Below are positions 1 through 11,891 of a stretch of DNA of 64,000 bases, piece by piece (within the stretch, counting starts at the first letter, position 1; each line of letters begins with the position of its first letter). A program made the translations under genes and the position numbers. The stretch is from Guadua angustifolia (lineage: Eukaryota > Streptophyta > Magnoliopsida > Poales > Poaceae), in NCBI GenBank assembly GCA_036346375.1, contig CM070508.1:25178852-25242851 (forward strand). Direction: 5' to 3'. The notes below the pieces were generated by a model. The model did not search any database. It was not told where the DNA came from and worked only from the letters and a program-made list of their open reading frames with translations.

Positions 1-880
1 TTAGGAGAGTTACTCGATGTCTTTGGGATACGCATTTTGAATTTGTGTGAAGTTTATTACATATCATTTCAGGTAATGCTATGTGATGTGTTTTCCTTAT
101 TTTTGATGGGTGCAGGACGACGGTGCTGGGTCATGGTGAAACGAAGGATGATCAAGACTAGACAAGGTAAGCTAGAGGTCTAGACGGTCAAGGATTGCCG
201 AAGATGATCGGAGACGGAGTCGGTGCAAACCTAAAAGACAAGGAATGGATGAGATGCTAGCTAAGAGCTGCTCGGATCAAGGAGGGTTGTTGGATCACTG
301 TCTAGATGATAGAGTAGCGAGTCTAGTTAGTATGTTTTAAGTGACGTACAAAAACCCGATATATGTGTGGGTTTCGGGTTAGCCCATGTACGAGTGAATG
401 AGTCAATCATAACCCTTGATGGTGGTCTTTAGGGTAAAAGGAATTCATCCAAGAGTGGAGGGTGACTCAAGAGTAGTATAAATAGAGGGGTAGGGGTAGC
501 CTTTTCCCTCTTGAAGGTTTTAGAGGTTTTGTGCTCCTTTGAGCTTTGCCCACTTTGGTGTGAGGCTTTGTAAACATACCTTCTAGAAATGCAAATCATT
601 TTCTCCTATATTTGAATTTACATTACGCATTTATCTTATGTCTTAAATTCAGTATTTAAATTCTGCACTTACGTTCTTGCAATTTACTTTCTAGTAATTT
701 GGATTTGTCTCCCCTCCTACATGCTTTTGGTTCTTATACCAAGGATGGTGATTGATGGATGAATTTTCTTTAGATCATATCCTAATCATCTAGGCAACTC
801 CATGCAACTTCCTTGCAAGAAACTGGTTTTGAGCTCTTAAATGAATCATTCTCGTTGGTTGTGTTTCTAAGGATTTGGAC
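1..880 (+). repeat. LTR-like retrotransposon fragment
   Basis: No coding region is visible. A TATA box (TATAAATA, 477-484) is followed by a transcript-leader-like stretch, the layout of the promoter part of a plant LTR, and a TCCTACA at 715-721 could be an LTR end. The fragment abuts the broken end of the CACTA-0 transposase at 881 and probably truncates it. The left boundary lies outside the window and no partner LTR is visible, so the assignment is an inference from promoter layout only. Confidence 0.35.
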
Positions 881-2457
881 TTATGTTCTTGTTGTGACGT
901 TTGGGAATGGAAGTTGCCAAAAGCAACTTTTGTGGGTCCAATTGTGCAGTTTACCAAAATTTTTCGCATCAGCTACAAATTTTTCTATTTGAGTTTCGAC
1001 TTCATCTCCCCTTAAATTCCTAGGTGCCTCTTCAAGCATTATTGTGTTCTTTCGAAATGCATTACGTTGGGTTCTAAATTCTTGCTCTCTAGGTAGAAAG
1101 TGTCTATGACAAATCAAACCAACAAGCCTAACGACCGTTACAGAGTTGAAATGCTTTGCCCTCACATAAACATTCTGGGCACGCAAATGAACCATGTGTG
1201 CTCCAACTGAAAAAGTTACCATAAGGAGGGAAATCATGGACTAATCATTGATATGCTCCCCGCATTGTAAAGTTCTACTTAAGTGAAGCATCCCAAGTTT
1301 GTACACCCCCCCACAACTTGATAAGTTCATCAACTAAAGGTTGCATTAGAATATTTAATTTCTTTCCAGGATGTTCAAGACTAGGGATAACAAGGCCAAG
1401 AAAAATGTATTCCAGCTTCAAGAGCATGCTTGGGGGAAGATTTAATGGAGACACACATTGGCCAACATGAGTAAGGAGCAGTACCCAAACTAAATGGTGT
1501 GAAACCATCGGTTGCTATAGCAAGTCACACATTTCTAGGATCGGTTGCAAAGTCTAGGAAGTCCTCATCAAATTGTTGCCAAGCTTCCCCATTACATGGG
1601 TGCACCATCCTACCAGATGTTGAGGGGCTATGCAACCGCATTACCTTTCATGTCCCCTCGTGTGCATACAACCTTAGTAGTCCATCTATGATGGGGAGGT
1701 ACCGTAGTAATTTACGTGGGACTTTATTCTAGCCTATCTCATAGCGAGAGATGTCACAAAACTCAAACTTATTTTTATGCTCATTATCTTTCCAATAAAG
1801 CATGCAGTTATTATAACACACATCAATTTTCTCATATGGCATACCAAGTCCCTCCAATAACTTTTTTGAATGGTAGAAATCCTCAGGTAACTTAGACTTT
1901 GGAGGCAAAAGTTCATGAATTAATTGTAATATATCATCGTAGTGTGCAATTGACATATTGTACTGTGACTTTATAGCTAGCAAACGAGCGATAGTAGATA
2001 GAATTGAGTGTGTTGTGTTCTCATGGACTAGTTCATTAGCACTAGCAACCATTCTATAGAAAGCTTGGGCAGAGGTTGTTGGCTCCTCATCAACTGCCAA
2101 TAGATGGTCACCACCTAGGTCATTCAACATATTGTCCATCCGATCATATCTATTGATTTCCTCATTATCTATTGAAGGGTCATGTTCTTCATGCATATTG
2201 ACAAGGCTATCACCGTGTGCTGTCCATGTTTGATAGTCTACCCTAAACCCATATTTACTCAAGTGCAACTCTATAGTATGCCTATTATGCCTGAAATAGT
2301 TTCTACACATTGCACATGGACACTTAATGGTGTCACCTTTAACTACCCCATGATTAGAGAATGCATGATCTAAGAACTGTGTAGTGTGTTCAATCCATTC
2401 ATTAGAGGGAGCTTTACCACGCTGCCAGCCACTATACATCCATTCATGTTCTGCCAT
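881..2457 (-). pseudogene. CACTA (En/Spm) tnp2-type transposase, 5' two-thirds, decayed (CACTA-0)
   Basis: The minus strand reads from an ATG at 2457 into the transposase-associated N-terminal domain (MAEHEWMYSGW, then the zinc-binding-like CPCAMCRNYF) and continues in broken frames into the tnp2 transposase domain. Recognisable blocks are GEAWQQFD.DF and ATDGFTPF (1500-1600), the block ending LEHPGKKLNI (1275-1450), and CHRHFLP with LHNWTHKSCFW (881-1130). The frame breaks near 1729, 1508 and 1275, so no functional protein is expected. The C-terminal third, with the usual DUF4218 and DUF4216 regions, is missing because the sequence changes character at 881. Family proteins recognise the element ends and cut the DNA. 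The gene probably belongs to the outer CACTA whose terminus is at 23584; that link is inferred from orientation and nesting. Confidence 0.85.
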
Positions 2458-5400
2458 GGAATAGTTCTGTGCATGACAACATGAATGTATCAGTTATAAA
2501 TTTATATTTTTAAACTACATATGTTGCATTTGTATAGTATGAATATAATATAGTGTTGTGACCAATTTAAGATGAAACCACCAAGATAGAATCAATTTAT
2601 TAGACAAGATTCTATACTATAACCCAATTGACTAAGCAATATCAATCTTATTCTCATAATTACCATAAAAGAGCAGCTTCACGGAATTAATAATTTTCAA
2701 TACTCAATGCGCAAGAATCCATGTTAAATCTACAATTAATTACATAATACTGGTAATAGTTGTGCAGTAAAATAAGATAGGCTATAGCTTACCAATAATA
2801 GTTGTTAGTAAAATAAGGTAGCCTTGGAATGAAGAGATTGAGCGTTTTGTAATATGCTATGGAACAAGGCTTTCTTCCTTTGATCAAGTTGTTGATTCTT
2901 TATTTGCTAGGATTTTGCAGCAAACCAAGATTTAGCATTAATCTCTTGGCTACAAACTCAATCCATAATGGACATTTCATGACATAATTTGCGCAGAGTC
3001 AATGCTAGAAAAGTATGTAAGGACTAAAGAGATATCAAAAAGAAGGAAATGATTAAAACAGCAAGCAATGTATTATACTACTTCTTGGCTACAAAAGCTT
3101 CTTAGATTACTTCTCAAACTTCAATTAGCACAACAAAAAAATGGATTAGACAGTTTTTTAGCTGTTGGTGTTGGATATGTTGCAACAATATAAGCAGCAG
3201 CAATGTTAGTTTGACCAATCGAATTCTAGACTAACATTGATGAGTACCTTTGCACAATTGTTTAAGAACACCAACAACCTTTTTATATTATAAGAAAAAT
3301 GGCCTAGAATATTACTGCTACAGTACTACTATACGAGGTTAGATTGGAAGTTGGAACTTAGTGTTGAAAAATAAACATATTTCATCCAGAGAATATATGT
3401 TGCTAATCATTTTTTCAGTTGTGCTATGATTAATGGCCTCTAATGCAGAGTGTATAAAAATGTCAAACATTTATCATCATCACATGATATACATTTGTCG
3501 GTGATTTGAACGGCATCTCAACACGTTATCTACTTTTGGTTAATTTCTATAGTGTATACATATCCTAAAAAATTGTCTCTAGAATGTAAAATTCCTGATT
3601 CTAGAGATAAATTGGCAAACACCACTATAAATGTCTGTACACGGGTTTATGCTGTACATGATCCCAATCTATCTTTTCATGCATATATATATGACCAATT
3701 TAGATATTTAGAGATATAATATCATTACAAGATTGAAATGTTTTTCTTCCATGGAGAAGTATTTGACTCTTTATGAAGAGCATATAATATATACTAGCGA
3801 AAAATTTCTTGTTGGAAAAAATGGCCACTGCACAAGTATCAATATAATTTTTGTGTGTGTGTGTGAAATGGATATGAAAAATGGATGAATTAGATATTGA
3901 AATATAGACAAAACTGTAGAATAAAAATAGTGTATATTTCAAATTAAACCAAATTTTAGTGTGGCTACGCCCTAGATGGTTTTTATTGGCTCAGCACCTG
4001 GCCGATTTCCAGTTACTGACTGATCACCACCAAGATGGTTTTTCATTATATAGTACACTTAATTGTCCATTCCCTTGATTATCATTCACGACAACTAACA
4101 CCTTTTTAAGTTTTGTCGTATCATTATAATCGTGACAAAAAAAACAAAACAAAAATACTATGTGTATCAATTTACCCTTTGTCGTTCATAAGTAATCATC
4201 ATTTACTCTTCATTTATACTTTAATATTTATGCAACTATAAAAAGGAAAAACATAGGAGCACTTCTCAAAAGGGAATTAAAATTGATTAGGAACAAAATT
4301 ACGATGCTGAAGGATCTAGACCTATATATTGGCAATGCAACTATGCATGCATTACATCATCTTCCCTCAGATTTTCCACGAGGTAACCAAGTGAGAAAGC
4401 ACTAACTAAAATTGCATGGAAATTATTGGATTCCAAACGCGTTTAAAAGCTATCTGCCAGCTGGAACTGCAAGATTTCTATGAGCTGACTATTCTAGATT
4501 GCTAGCTAGCTAGTAATATATATATAATCCTATCCTTGGCTTGATAGCTGTTTCTTTTGCAGAGCAGAGGACTATTTTATCACTTGATGCCTGTTGGAAA
4601 TTAGGGAGCCTAACACGACCATAAGCCCGGATAAAAAAACAAAAAAAGGCCATATGGCTGTCGATTCCCTCGGTACACACACAGCTGTGCCTATGCCCTT
4701 GCTCATCACGCTAGTCCACGCATGTTAGTGCTAGTACAATGCAATTGACCTGGAAGGATGGAAATGGAACATATGTAAAGTATTTAAAGAGAACTCAGAA
4801 GACTATCTCATGTTACTAATTCACCAAATTACAGTTAGAGTCATTAATTTTTGATAATTTCTTTGATGTTTGTTCAGAACGTTAGTACACTCGGGTAAGC
4901 AACTAGTTTCTGTAATAATTAAACTATATAATGTGTATAGCTCAAAAGGGGGAAAAAACAATACTGTCGCACATGGTTTTAAAACAGGTTTCGAAACTAA
5001 GCAGAGCGATTTAATCTGAGACCTAGCTTGGAAATTGAAAAATGATGGAAGTGGATCATGTAGTCGCTTTCTCCTGCCAAACGTACTTCGGGGTATGGAA
5101 AAGCAAATGCGTTACGAAACTCAAGGTATTTACTTGGCTGCCACTGATGGTATTTATTTGGCTGCCACTGATGGTATTTATGCCACTGATGGTATTTATG
5201 CATAGAAGGCATTGTAATTTCGAAGGTAACCAATTATGTGTTAATCTTATTTATGATTATTTTCATGCATGATTAAGGGCCCGTCATTCAAATGCAAGAA
5301 TTTGCGTGCAGTGGAGTAATGTTCAATGAATTGCTGCCTAGTTTTGCCATACAAAATATCTTGAGTGAACACAAGGCAGGCTCAGGTCTTAAAACATCCA

Positions 5401-5904
5401 TAAACAGATGTTGATACACACACCTCCCATTAACTGTAGGCTTAGGTCTTAAATCAGTGCTAGTTGACTTACAAGCTACAACCAGATAGTATGTATATAT
5501 AATTTCTCACTTTATGATGTCATCATGTTTTCCTAATCTAGTATGTGCACAGTGCTAGAACGCCAATCTATTTTGAACCAAAAGTAGTAATCTATATATT
5601 ATATGTGGTGATTCTATGATCAATCATGATACAGGTCGAGGTGATTTCACTATTGTTGATTGATCATATATCTGGTATCATACCAAAATGCTACACCTTT
5701 GTATCCACAAGTGATAATTCAAATGGCTAGGTAGTGATTAGAGGTCAGCCTAATTGGTTGGAGACTGAGCAGGCGCATGTAGCCGGCGACGACTTGACCA
5801 TTAGCAAAGATAAGTTTACTCACCAACAAAATCCCTCAAATATGACATAAGAAAGTTGCAGATTAATAAAAATCCCCACAGTTGAAGTTGCTCTGGTCGT
5901 GGTC
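2458..5904. other. AT-rich non-coding DNA, likely leader/intron of CACTA-0
   Basis: No credible coding region is seen. It lies between the CACTA-0 transposase start and the copia insertion, where the 5' leader and introns of a CACTA transposase would be. A short tandem repeat with a unit containing TGCCACTGATGGTATTTA sits at about 5125-5203. I found no further element ends that I can support. Confidence 0.4.
5125..5203. repeat. short tandem repeat (TGCCACTGATGGTATTTA-type unit)
   Basis: The stretch repeats GCCACTGATGGTATTTA three times, with an intervening TTGGCT in the first two units. It gives the repeated WLPLMVF-like reading in one frame, but that is repeat-driven and not evidence of a gene. 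Confidence 0.8.
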
Positions 5905-5909
5905 CAGAG

Positions 5910-6056
5910 TGTTAGACAGTTGATTTGTTTCCTATTTTCCTGGCATCCTTCCCGGGTGGTTGTTTCTATAAACCGGACGTGGATTGCCTATATATTGTAA
6001 TCATGGCTGTGCTAATCAAGTCAAGATGTGATTACCCCAAATTTCCCACGTCTTCA
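5910..6056 (+). repeat. 5' LTR of copia element
   Basis: The LTR is 147 bp with TG...CA ends and is identical to 10831-10977. A TATAAA at 5967-5972 and a second TATATAT at 5989-5995 are candidate core promoters. The length is short for a plant copia LTR. Confidence 0.96.
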
Positions 6057-6066
6057 TGGTATCAGA
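6057..6066 (+). other. primer-binding site, initiator tRNA-Met
   Basis: TGGTATCAGA directly abuts the 5' LTR and matches the complement of the initiator tRNA-Met 3' end, the usual minus-strand primer of plant copia elements. Confidence 0.9.
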
Positions 6067-6110
6067 TTGGTTTTCCTTTTCCCGCTTCCGCTCCTAGCCC
6101 TTCCGCCGCC

Positions 6111-9100
6111 ATGTCCGATGTCGCCGCCCAAGAGGACGAGCGCCGCGTGCTGCCGAAGCGCCTCCCAGAGGCCGACGCTGCTGCTGCGCGGCTGCCGCTT
6201 CGCCGCCAACTCGAGGACGACGTCGCTCGCCACGAGAGCGCCCTCGATGACGCCCGACGCTGGCTTCAGGCAGCCGTTGCCACCGCGGACGGTGCTGACC
6301 CCCCTCCGCGTCCCGATGGTGATGCCGACGCTGTGTCCGTCCTCCATGCGCAAGCCCTCGGCATCCTCAACGTCCGCGCCCTCGTTCCGGTGGTCCTCGA
6401 CCTCGCCGCGCCGACTTTCTCCAAGTGGCGCCGTCTCCTCGTCCTCGCCCTCGGCAAATACGCGCTCGCCGACCACGTCCTTTGCGACGCCGCGTTCCCC
6501 GCCGTTCCGCACTGGGTGAGGATGGATCTCCACGTCCTGTCATGGATTTACGGCTCCATCACCACCGAGCTCTTCGAGATCATCACCACCGCGTCGCCCT
6601 CCGCCCGCGGCGCGTGGCTTGCTCTTGAGCAGCAATTCATCGGCAACAGTGAGACCCGCGTCCTCCACGTCGACACGGAGTTTCGCACCCTCTCCCAGGG
6701 GTCGCTCTCCATCACCGACTATTGCCGGCGCATGAAGACGCTCGCCGATTCTCTCATCGAACTCGGCGAGCCCATCTCCGACCGCATGCTCGGCCTCAAT
6801 GTCCTCCGCGGGCTGAACGCCCGTTTTGAGTACATGCGGTCCGTCCTCAAGCGCCAGCGCCCCTTCCCCTCTTTCGTCGAGATTCGCTCTGAGCTCCTGC
6901 TCGAGGAACTCTCCATGGCGCCGGTGTCCGCCTCCCCGACCACGGCTCTAGTCGCCGCCACGCCCGCCCCGTCCGGCTCCGCTTCCTCAGGCTCCGGCGG
7001 AGGCAACCGTCGCCGTCGCCGTGGCAATGGCGGCCGCGCTCCTTCTGGCGGTGGCGCACCTTCCGGCGGCGCGCCCGTCCCTGGTGCCACCTCGAGGCTG
7101 TCAACCGGCTGGCCTTCGCTGTACAACCCCTGGACCGGGACCATACAGATGTGGCCCGGTCCGGTCCAGGGAGGCCCTCGTCCACCGTCACCTGGTCAAG
7201 CGCAGCAGGCCCTCGTCGCCGCCGCTGGGCCGTCCTGGCCTGTCCCCTCCGGTTGGGCCCCTGGCTCGGGCGTCCTTGGACCGCCAGCGAGCGGTGCGCC
7301 TGGCGCCTATGCTCCCGGGCCCCAATTCATTCCGCCGGCCCAACCTGTTCCGCAGGCCCCCCTGCTGCCCCAACAGGCCGGCGGTGCCTTTGGGCCCTGG
7401 GATCAGCAGGCCCTTGCCAGCGCCTTCAACACCATGACGCTTGCGCCACCCCCCTCATCTGGCGACTGGTATATGGACTCCGGAGCCACCTCGCACATGG
7501 CTTCCCACCCCGGTATCCTCTCCCGTTCCTCCCCTCCTGATTCCTTTACTCCCTCCTCCATTATTGTCGGTAATGGGTCGCACTTACCCATCACTGCGAC
7601 CGGGACTGCCCTTGTTGGCCCTCTCCGTCTCGGTGATGTTCTTGTGTCTCCCCACATCATTAAAAATCTCATCTCTGTCCGTCGCTTTACCACCGACAAT
7701 AATTGCTCTGTGGAGTTTGACCCGCTTGGTTTCTCTGTGAAGGACCTCAGGACCCGGAGCGTGATCGCCAAGTGCAATAGCTCTGGAGATCTTTATCCCC
7801 TCCGCTTTCTGCCGCCGCCCTCCGCCCAACCATGCGCCCTCCTCGCTGGTGCCTCTCCGCAGTTGTGGCATCGCCGCCTCGGTCATCTTGGTCACGAGGC
7901 CCTTTCCCGCTTAGTTAGTGCTTCGTCTATTTCCTGTAATAAGGGTGCTCATGCGACTGACGTTTGTCATGCTTGTCAGCTTGGCCGTCATGTACGCCTC
8001 CCATTCCCCTCCTCTCAGTCTCGCGCTTCTCATAATTTTGACCTTGTGCATTGTGACCTGTGGACCTCACCGGTCCCCAGTGTTTCAGGATTCAAGTATT
8101 ACCTTGCCATTTTGGATGATTGTTCTCATCACTTGTGGACTTTTCCTCTTCGCTTGAAATCCGACACGTTCTCCACCATTGCTCACTTTTTCTCCTTTGT
8201 TGCCACACAGTTTGGCACCACTATCAAAAGTGTGCAAAGCGACAACGGTCGCGAATTCGACAATTCGTCCGCTCGTGCCTTTTTCCTCACACATGGCGTC
8301 ACCCTCCGCATGTCATGTCCCTACACCTCCCAACAAAATGGCAAGGCCGAACGCATCCTCCGCACTGTTAATAACATCATCCGCTCTCTTCTTTTCCAGG
8401 CATCCCTCCCCTCCTCCTACTGGGTCGAGGCCCTTGCTACCGCCACCTACCTTCTCAACCGGCATCCCACCAGCACCCTTCATTTTGCTACCCCCCACCA
8501 CGCCTTATACGGCTCCCCTCCCACCTACGCCCATCTTCGAGTTTTTGGTTGTCGGTGCTATCCCAACCTCTCTGCCACCGCCCCTCACAAACTCGCCCCG
8601 CGTTCTACCTTGTGCGTCTTCCTTGGATATTCATCGGACCACAAAGGCTATCGTTGTCTTGATCTTGCTACCCACCGCATCATCATCTCTCGCCATGTCG
8701 TCTTCGACGAGTCTTCCTTCCCTTTCTCCGAGGCTTCCTCCTCCTCGTCCTCCAGCTCAACTAACCTTGATTTTTTGGATGAGTTTGATTGCCAAGTCTC
8801 CCCGCCGCCCATACAGCGCCCCGACAGTTCCTTGGTTGCTCCTACTCCTGTCGGCCTGGCGCCGAACCCGACGCCTGGGATGCCTCCTCCGGCCCCTGGC
8901 GTGGTTGCTCCTACTCCTGTCGGCATGGCGCCGAACCCGACGCCTGGGCTGTCTCCTCCGGCCCCTGGCGTGGCTACGCCTGGGCTGCCCCCTCTGGCCA
9001 CCGACGCTGAGTCGCCGTCCTCCGAGACGTCTACCCGGCCCGGCGCGTGGCCGCCCGCTGCTTCGATCCTCTCTTTGTGCGCTTGGCCCTCTGGCGCCCC

Positions 9101-10836
9101 ATCGCATGGCGCTGGGCCTTCCCAGTGCCCGTCCGCCCGCCAAGACCCGTGTGGCACGGCCGTCCCCGCTCGCTTCTGAGTGCCTCTCGGCTGTGTTGTG
9201 CCGATCTTGCCGTCGACAACCAAGACAAACATGCGCACCCGTGCTAAGAGTGGTTTCCGTCAGCCGCGCCTCAATCTTCAGGCCGTTGCTCCCTCCCCGG
9301 TGCCTACGTCTTACCGGCGTGCTCTTGATGACCCTCACTGGCGCGCCGCTATGGAGGACGAGTATCGGGCGTTGATTGCCAACGACACCTGGTCTCTTGT
9401 CCCACGGCCGCCCCGTGCCAACGTGGTCACAGGGAAGTGGATCTTCAAGCACAAGCTCAACTCTAATGGGTCCCTCGATCGATACAAGGCTCGTTGGGTT
9501 CTCCGCGGCTTCACCCAGCGCCCCGGTGTTGATTTTGATGAGACTTTCAGTCCCGTTGTGAAGCTTGCTACTATTCGCACTGTCCTCAGTTTGGCTCTCT
9601 CCAGTGACTGGCCTATTCATCAGTTGGATGTCAAGAATGCTTTCCTTCACGGCACACTTTCCGAGACAGTGTATTGCTCACAACCCTCCGGTTTTGTTGA
9701 CGCTGCCCGACCTGATCACGTCTGTCGTCTCAACAAATCACTCTACGGGTCAAGCAGCGCGTGCTTGAATACAATTGTTTCGCCTCTCACCTGCGATCCT
9801 TTGGGATTTCTCGAAGCCAAATCCGACACCTCCTTGTTCATCCTTCGCCAGGGTGCCGACACCGCCTACCTGCTGCTTTATGTGGATGATATTGTCTTGA
9901 CTGCTTCCTCTACTGCGTTACTTCACAGGATTATCATGGCTCTGCAGACCTCCTTCCCTATGAAGGACCTCGGTCCGCTACAGCACTTTCTGGGCATCAC
10001 AGTCACTCGCTCTTCTGTCGGGATGCTTCTCTCTCAGCGCCAGTACACCCTGGATATTTTGGCGCGTGCTGGCATGACCGATTGCAAGCCTTGCAGCACG
10101 CCTGTCGACACTCAGGCTAAGCTGTCCGCAGCTGGTGACCCTGTGCAGGACGTTACTCTCTACCGCAGCTTGGTGGGTGCTCTCCAGTACCTGACGTTCA
10201 CTCGGCCGGACATCACCTATGCCGTCCAGCAGGTTTGTCTACACATGCATGACCCCCGAGAGCCTCACATGACCGCTGTCAAGCGGATCCTCCGCTACCT
10301 CGCCAGCACTGCCGACCTCGGTCTCTTCCTTCGCCGCACTGTCCCGGCTACTCTCACCGTCTACACCGACGCCGATTGGGCTGGTTGTCCCGACACACGC
10401 AAGTCCACCTCCGGCTACGCTGTGTTTCTTGGTGACAACCTTGTTTCTGGTCGATGGCGTCGCAGACGTGTCGCGCTCAAATCGAGGCCGAGTAGAGGCG
10501 GTGGCCAATGGCGTTGCTGAGGCGTCTTGGCTTCGCCAACTTCTTCAGGAGCTCCACCAGCCCATTCGGCGTGCCACCTTGGTCTACTGTGACAACGTGA
10601 GTGCCGTCTACCTCTCGACCAACCCGGTGCAGCATCAGCGCACCAAGCACATCGAGATCGACCTCCACTTCGTCCGGGAGCGCGTGGCCGCCGGTGCTGT
10701 TCGTGTCTTGCATGTCCCTACGACCTCCCAATTTGCCGACATCTTCACGAAGGGACTTCCGTCCACCGTTTTTCTGGAGTTTCGGTCCAGCATGAACGTC
10801 CGCTCCAGCGACGTTCACACTGCGACGGGGTGTTAG
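6111..10836 (+). pseudogene. copia gag-pol polyprotein, broken by one stop and at least two frameshifted patches
   Basis: The likely start is ATG 6111 (MSDVAAQED) rather than the upstream in-frame ATG inside the LTR. Gag (UBN2-like) covers about 6360-6930. A Gly/Arg/Pro-rich stretch without a CCHC zinc knuckle follows (6950-7440). Protease has WYMDSGATSHM near 7466-7498. The pre-integrase zinc finger is at about 7860-8010. Integrase shows its D, D and E near 8054, 8240 and 8349. Reverse transcriptase has LLLYVDDIVL (YVDD at 9879-9890). RNase H has YTDADWAG near 10362 and CDN near 10590. A TGA at 9177-9179 interrupts the same frame. About 9749-9795 is out of frame, destroying the SLYGLKQ block, and the frame shifts again at about 10450-10490, scrambling the RNase H AEAEY block. 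The final stop lies 6 bp inside the 3' LTR. Confidence 0.93.
10820..10830 (+). other. probable polypurine tract of copia element
   Basis: The CTGCGACGGGG just before the 3' LTR occupies the polypurine-tract position. It is short and not fully purine, so it is placed by position more than by composition. Confidence 0.5.
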
Positions 10837-10977
10837 ACAGTTGATTTGTTTCCTATTTTCCTGGCATCCTTCCCGGGTGGTTGTTTCTATAAACCGGACG
10901 TGGATTGCCTATATATTGTAATCATGGCTGTGCTAATCAAGTCAAGATGTGATTACCCCAAATTTCCCACGTCTTCA
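10831..10977 (+). repeat. 3' LTR of copia element
   Basis: The sequence is identical to the 5' LTR over all 147 bp and is followed by the CAGAG target duplication at 10978-10982. Confidence 0.96.
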
Positions 10978-10982
10978 CAGAG

Positions 10983-11699
10983 CAGCCTGAAATGGATTGG
11001 CCAAATACTATTTAGATTAAGAAGCTAGTACCACAAACAAGGAATGGGGGGAGGAAGAGAGAAGGAAGAAGAAGATCATGTGGAAGAAAGTGCTTACCAG
11101 GTGGAGACTCGCATCCAGGTCTACGATGGCCACAAATCTAGGAGGAGGCGAGCAAGACTCGGCATTGCTAGGGTTGTGGATAGAGGAGAACGCAATTCTA
11201 GTTGGAGGTGGACAGAGATTGGATGGGGGTTGAGTCGACCAAGAACAGACGGTGCTAGGGATTTGGGGGAGGAAGCAAGGATGGAGCTAGGGATTTGGGG
11301 GAGCAGAGTCTGGTCTCTTTGGGGAAGAAGTGCATAGAGGCTAGGCTGCTAGGGCGTTGAGATATTTTATCCTATAGTTATTTTTACAGTTTTGCTTTAC
11401 ACGTCAGGAAAATTACAACAATAAGCACACCGCGTGGCATAGTAGAGTTTGGTGCGGTGCATGCCAATTTTTTGCGCTCGAACAACTCCCAACGCCGTGT
11501 ACCGTGACCAAAGAATAAACTTGGCGGTTTATGCTGGTTAGAAAAATAATTTTTATGACGATACTTCTATAACGGTTAGAAAATATATTTTTGTAACAGT
11601 TATTCGTACCCTTCAAAAAAATTACAATTTTTCTGACAGTCTTGCAAGTCCCATCAAAAAAATATGAATGCCTCACAGCCTTTTGCGGGCTTGTCAGGA
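10983..11699 (-). other. CACTA-0 leader region (non-coding)
   Basis: The region continues the DNA interrupted by the copia insertion. On the minus strand it reads like a GC-rich transcript leader, and a CTGGTAAGC at about 11094-11102 resembles a splice donor. Short open frames on both strands show no family features. I take it as the promoter-proximal part of CACTA-0. Confidence 0.35.
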
Positions 11700-11891
11700 A
11701 AAATTGAGACAGTAAGGGATTCTACGCTTTCTGATAGTGATAGTCCAATATCAGTATATCACTGTCGATTGTAGACCGAACTGGCAGTGATAGCTCTTAT
11801 CACTGCTAGTTCCTGAGCCGGCAGTGATAATCCCGAGTATCATTGCCGACCAATCACTGTCGGCTCCTATAATTTATAGTGATGGTGTTTT
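11700..11891 (-). repeat. subterminal repeats of CACTA-0
   Basis: Inverted and direct copies of a motif close to GAGCCGGCAGTGATA recur here (for example around 11790, 11815 and 11860). The same motif type (GGAGCCAGCAATGAT) resumes at 23551 on the other side of CACTA-1 and ends at a CACTA-like terminus. Such arrays are where CACTA accessory proteins bind. Joining the two pieces across the insertion is an inference supported by the TTT duplication. Confidence 0.75.

Larger units (their letters stand above)
5910..10977 (+). mobile_element. complete Ty1-copia LTR retrotransposon, young but coding-defective
   Basis: The element spans 5068 bp. Two LTRs of 147 bp each (5910-6056 and 10831-10977) begin TGTTAGACAG and end CGTCTTCA, and I see no difference between them. 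A 5-bp target duplication CAGAG lies at 5905-5909 and 10978-10982. A primer-binding site complementary to initiator tRNA-Met follows the 5' LTR. Domain order is gag, protease, integrase, reverse transcriptase, RNase H, which defines copia. It sits inside DNA attributed to CACTA-0. Identical LTRs imply recent insertion, yet the polyprotein frame is broken in several places. Confidence 0.97.

Noticed and set aside
8179..9375. 398-codon frame overlapping the copia integrase
   Set aside because: It is an out-of-frame shadow of gag-pol; the integrase, linker and reverse transcriptase motifs are in the other frame.
11044..11337. 97-codon frame
   Set aside because: Composition looks like a transcript leader of the older CACTA; no family features.
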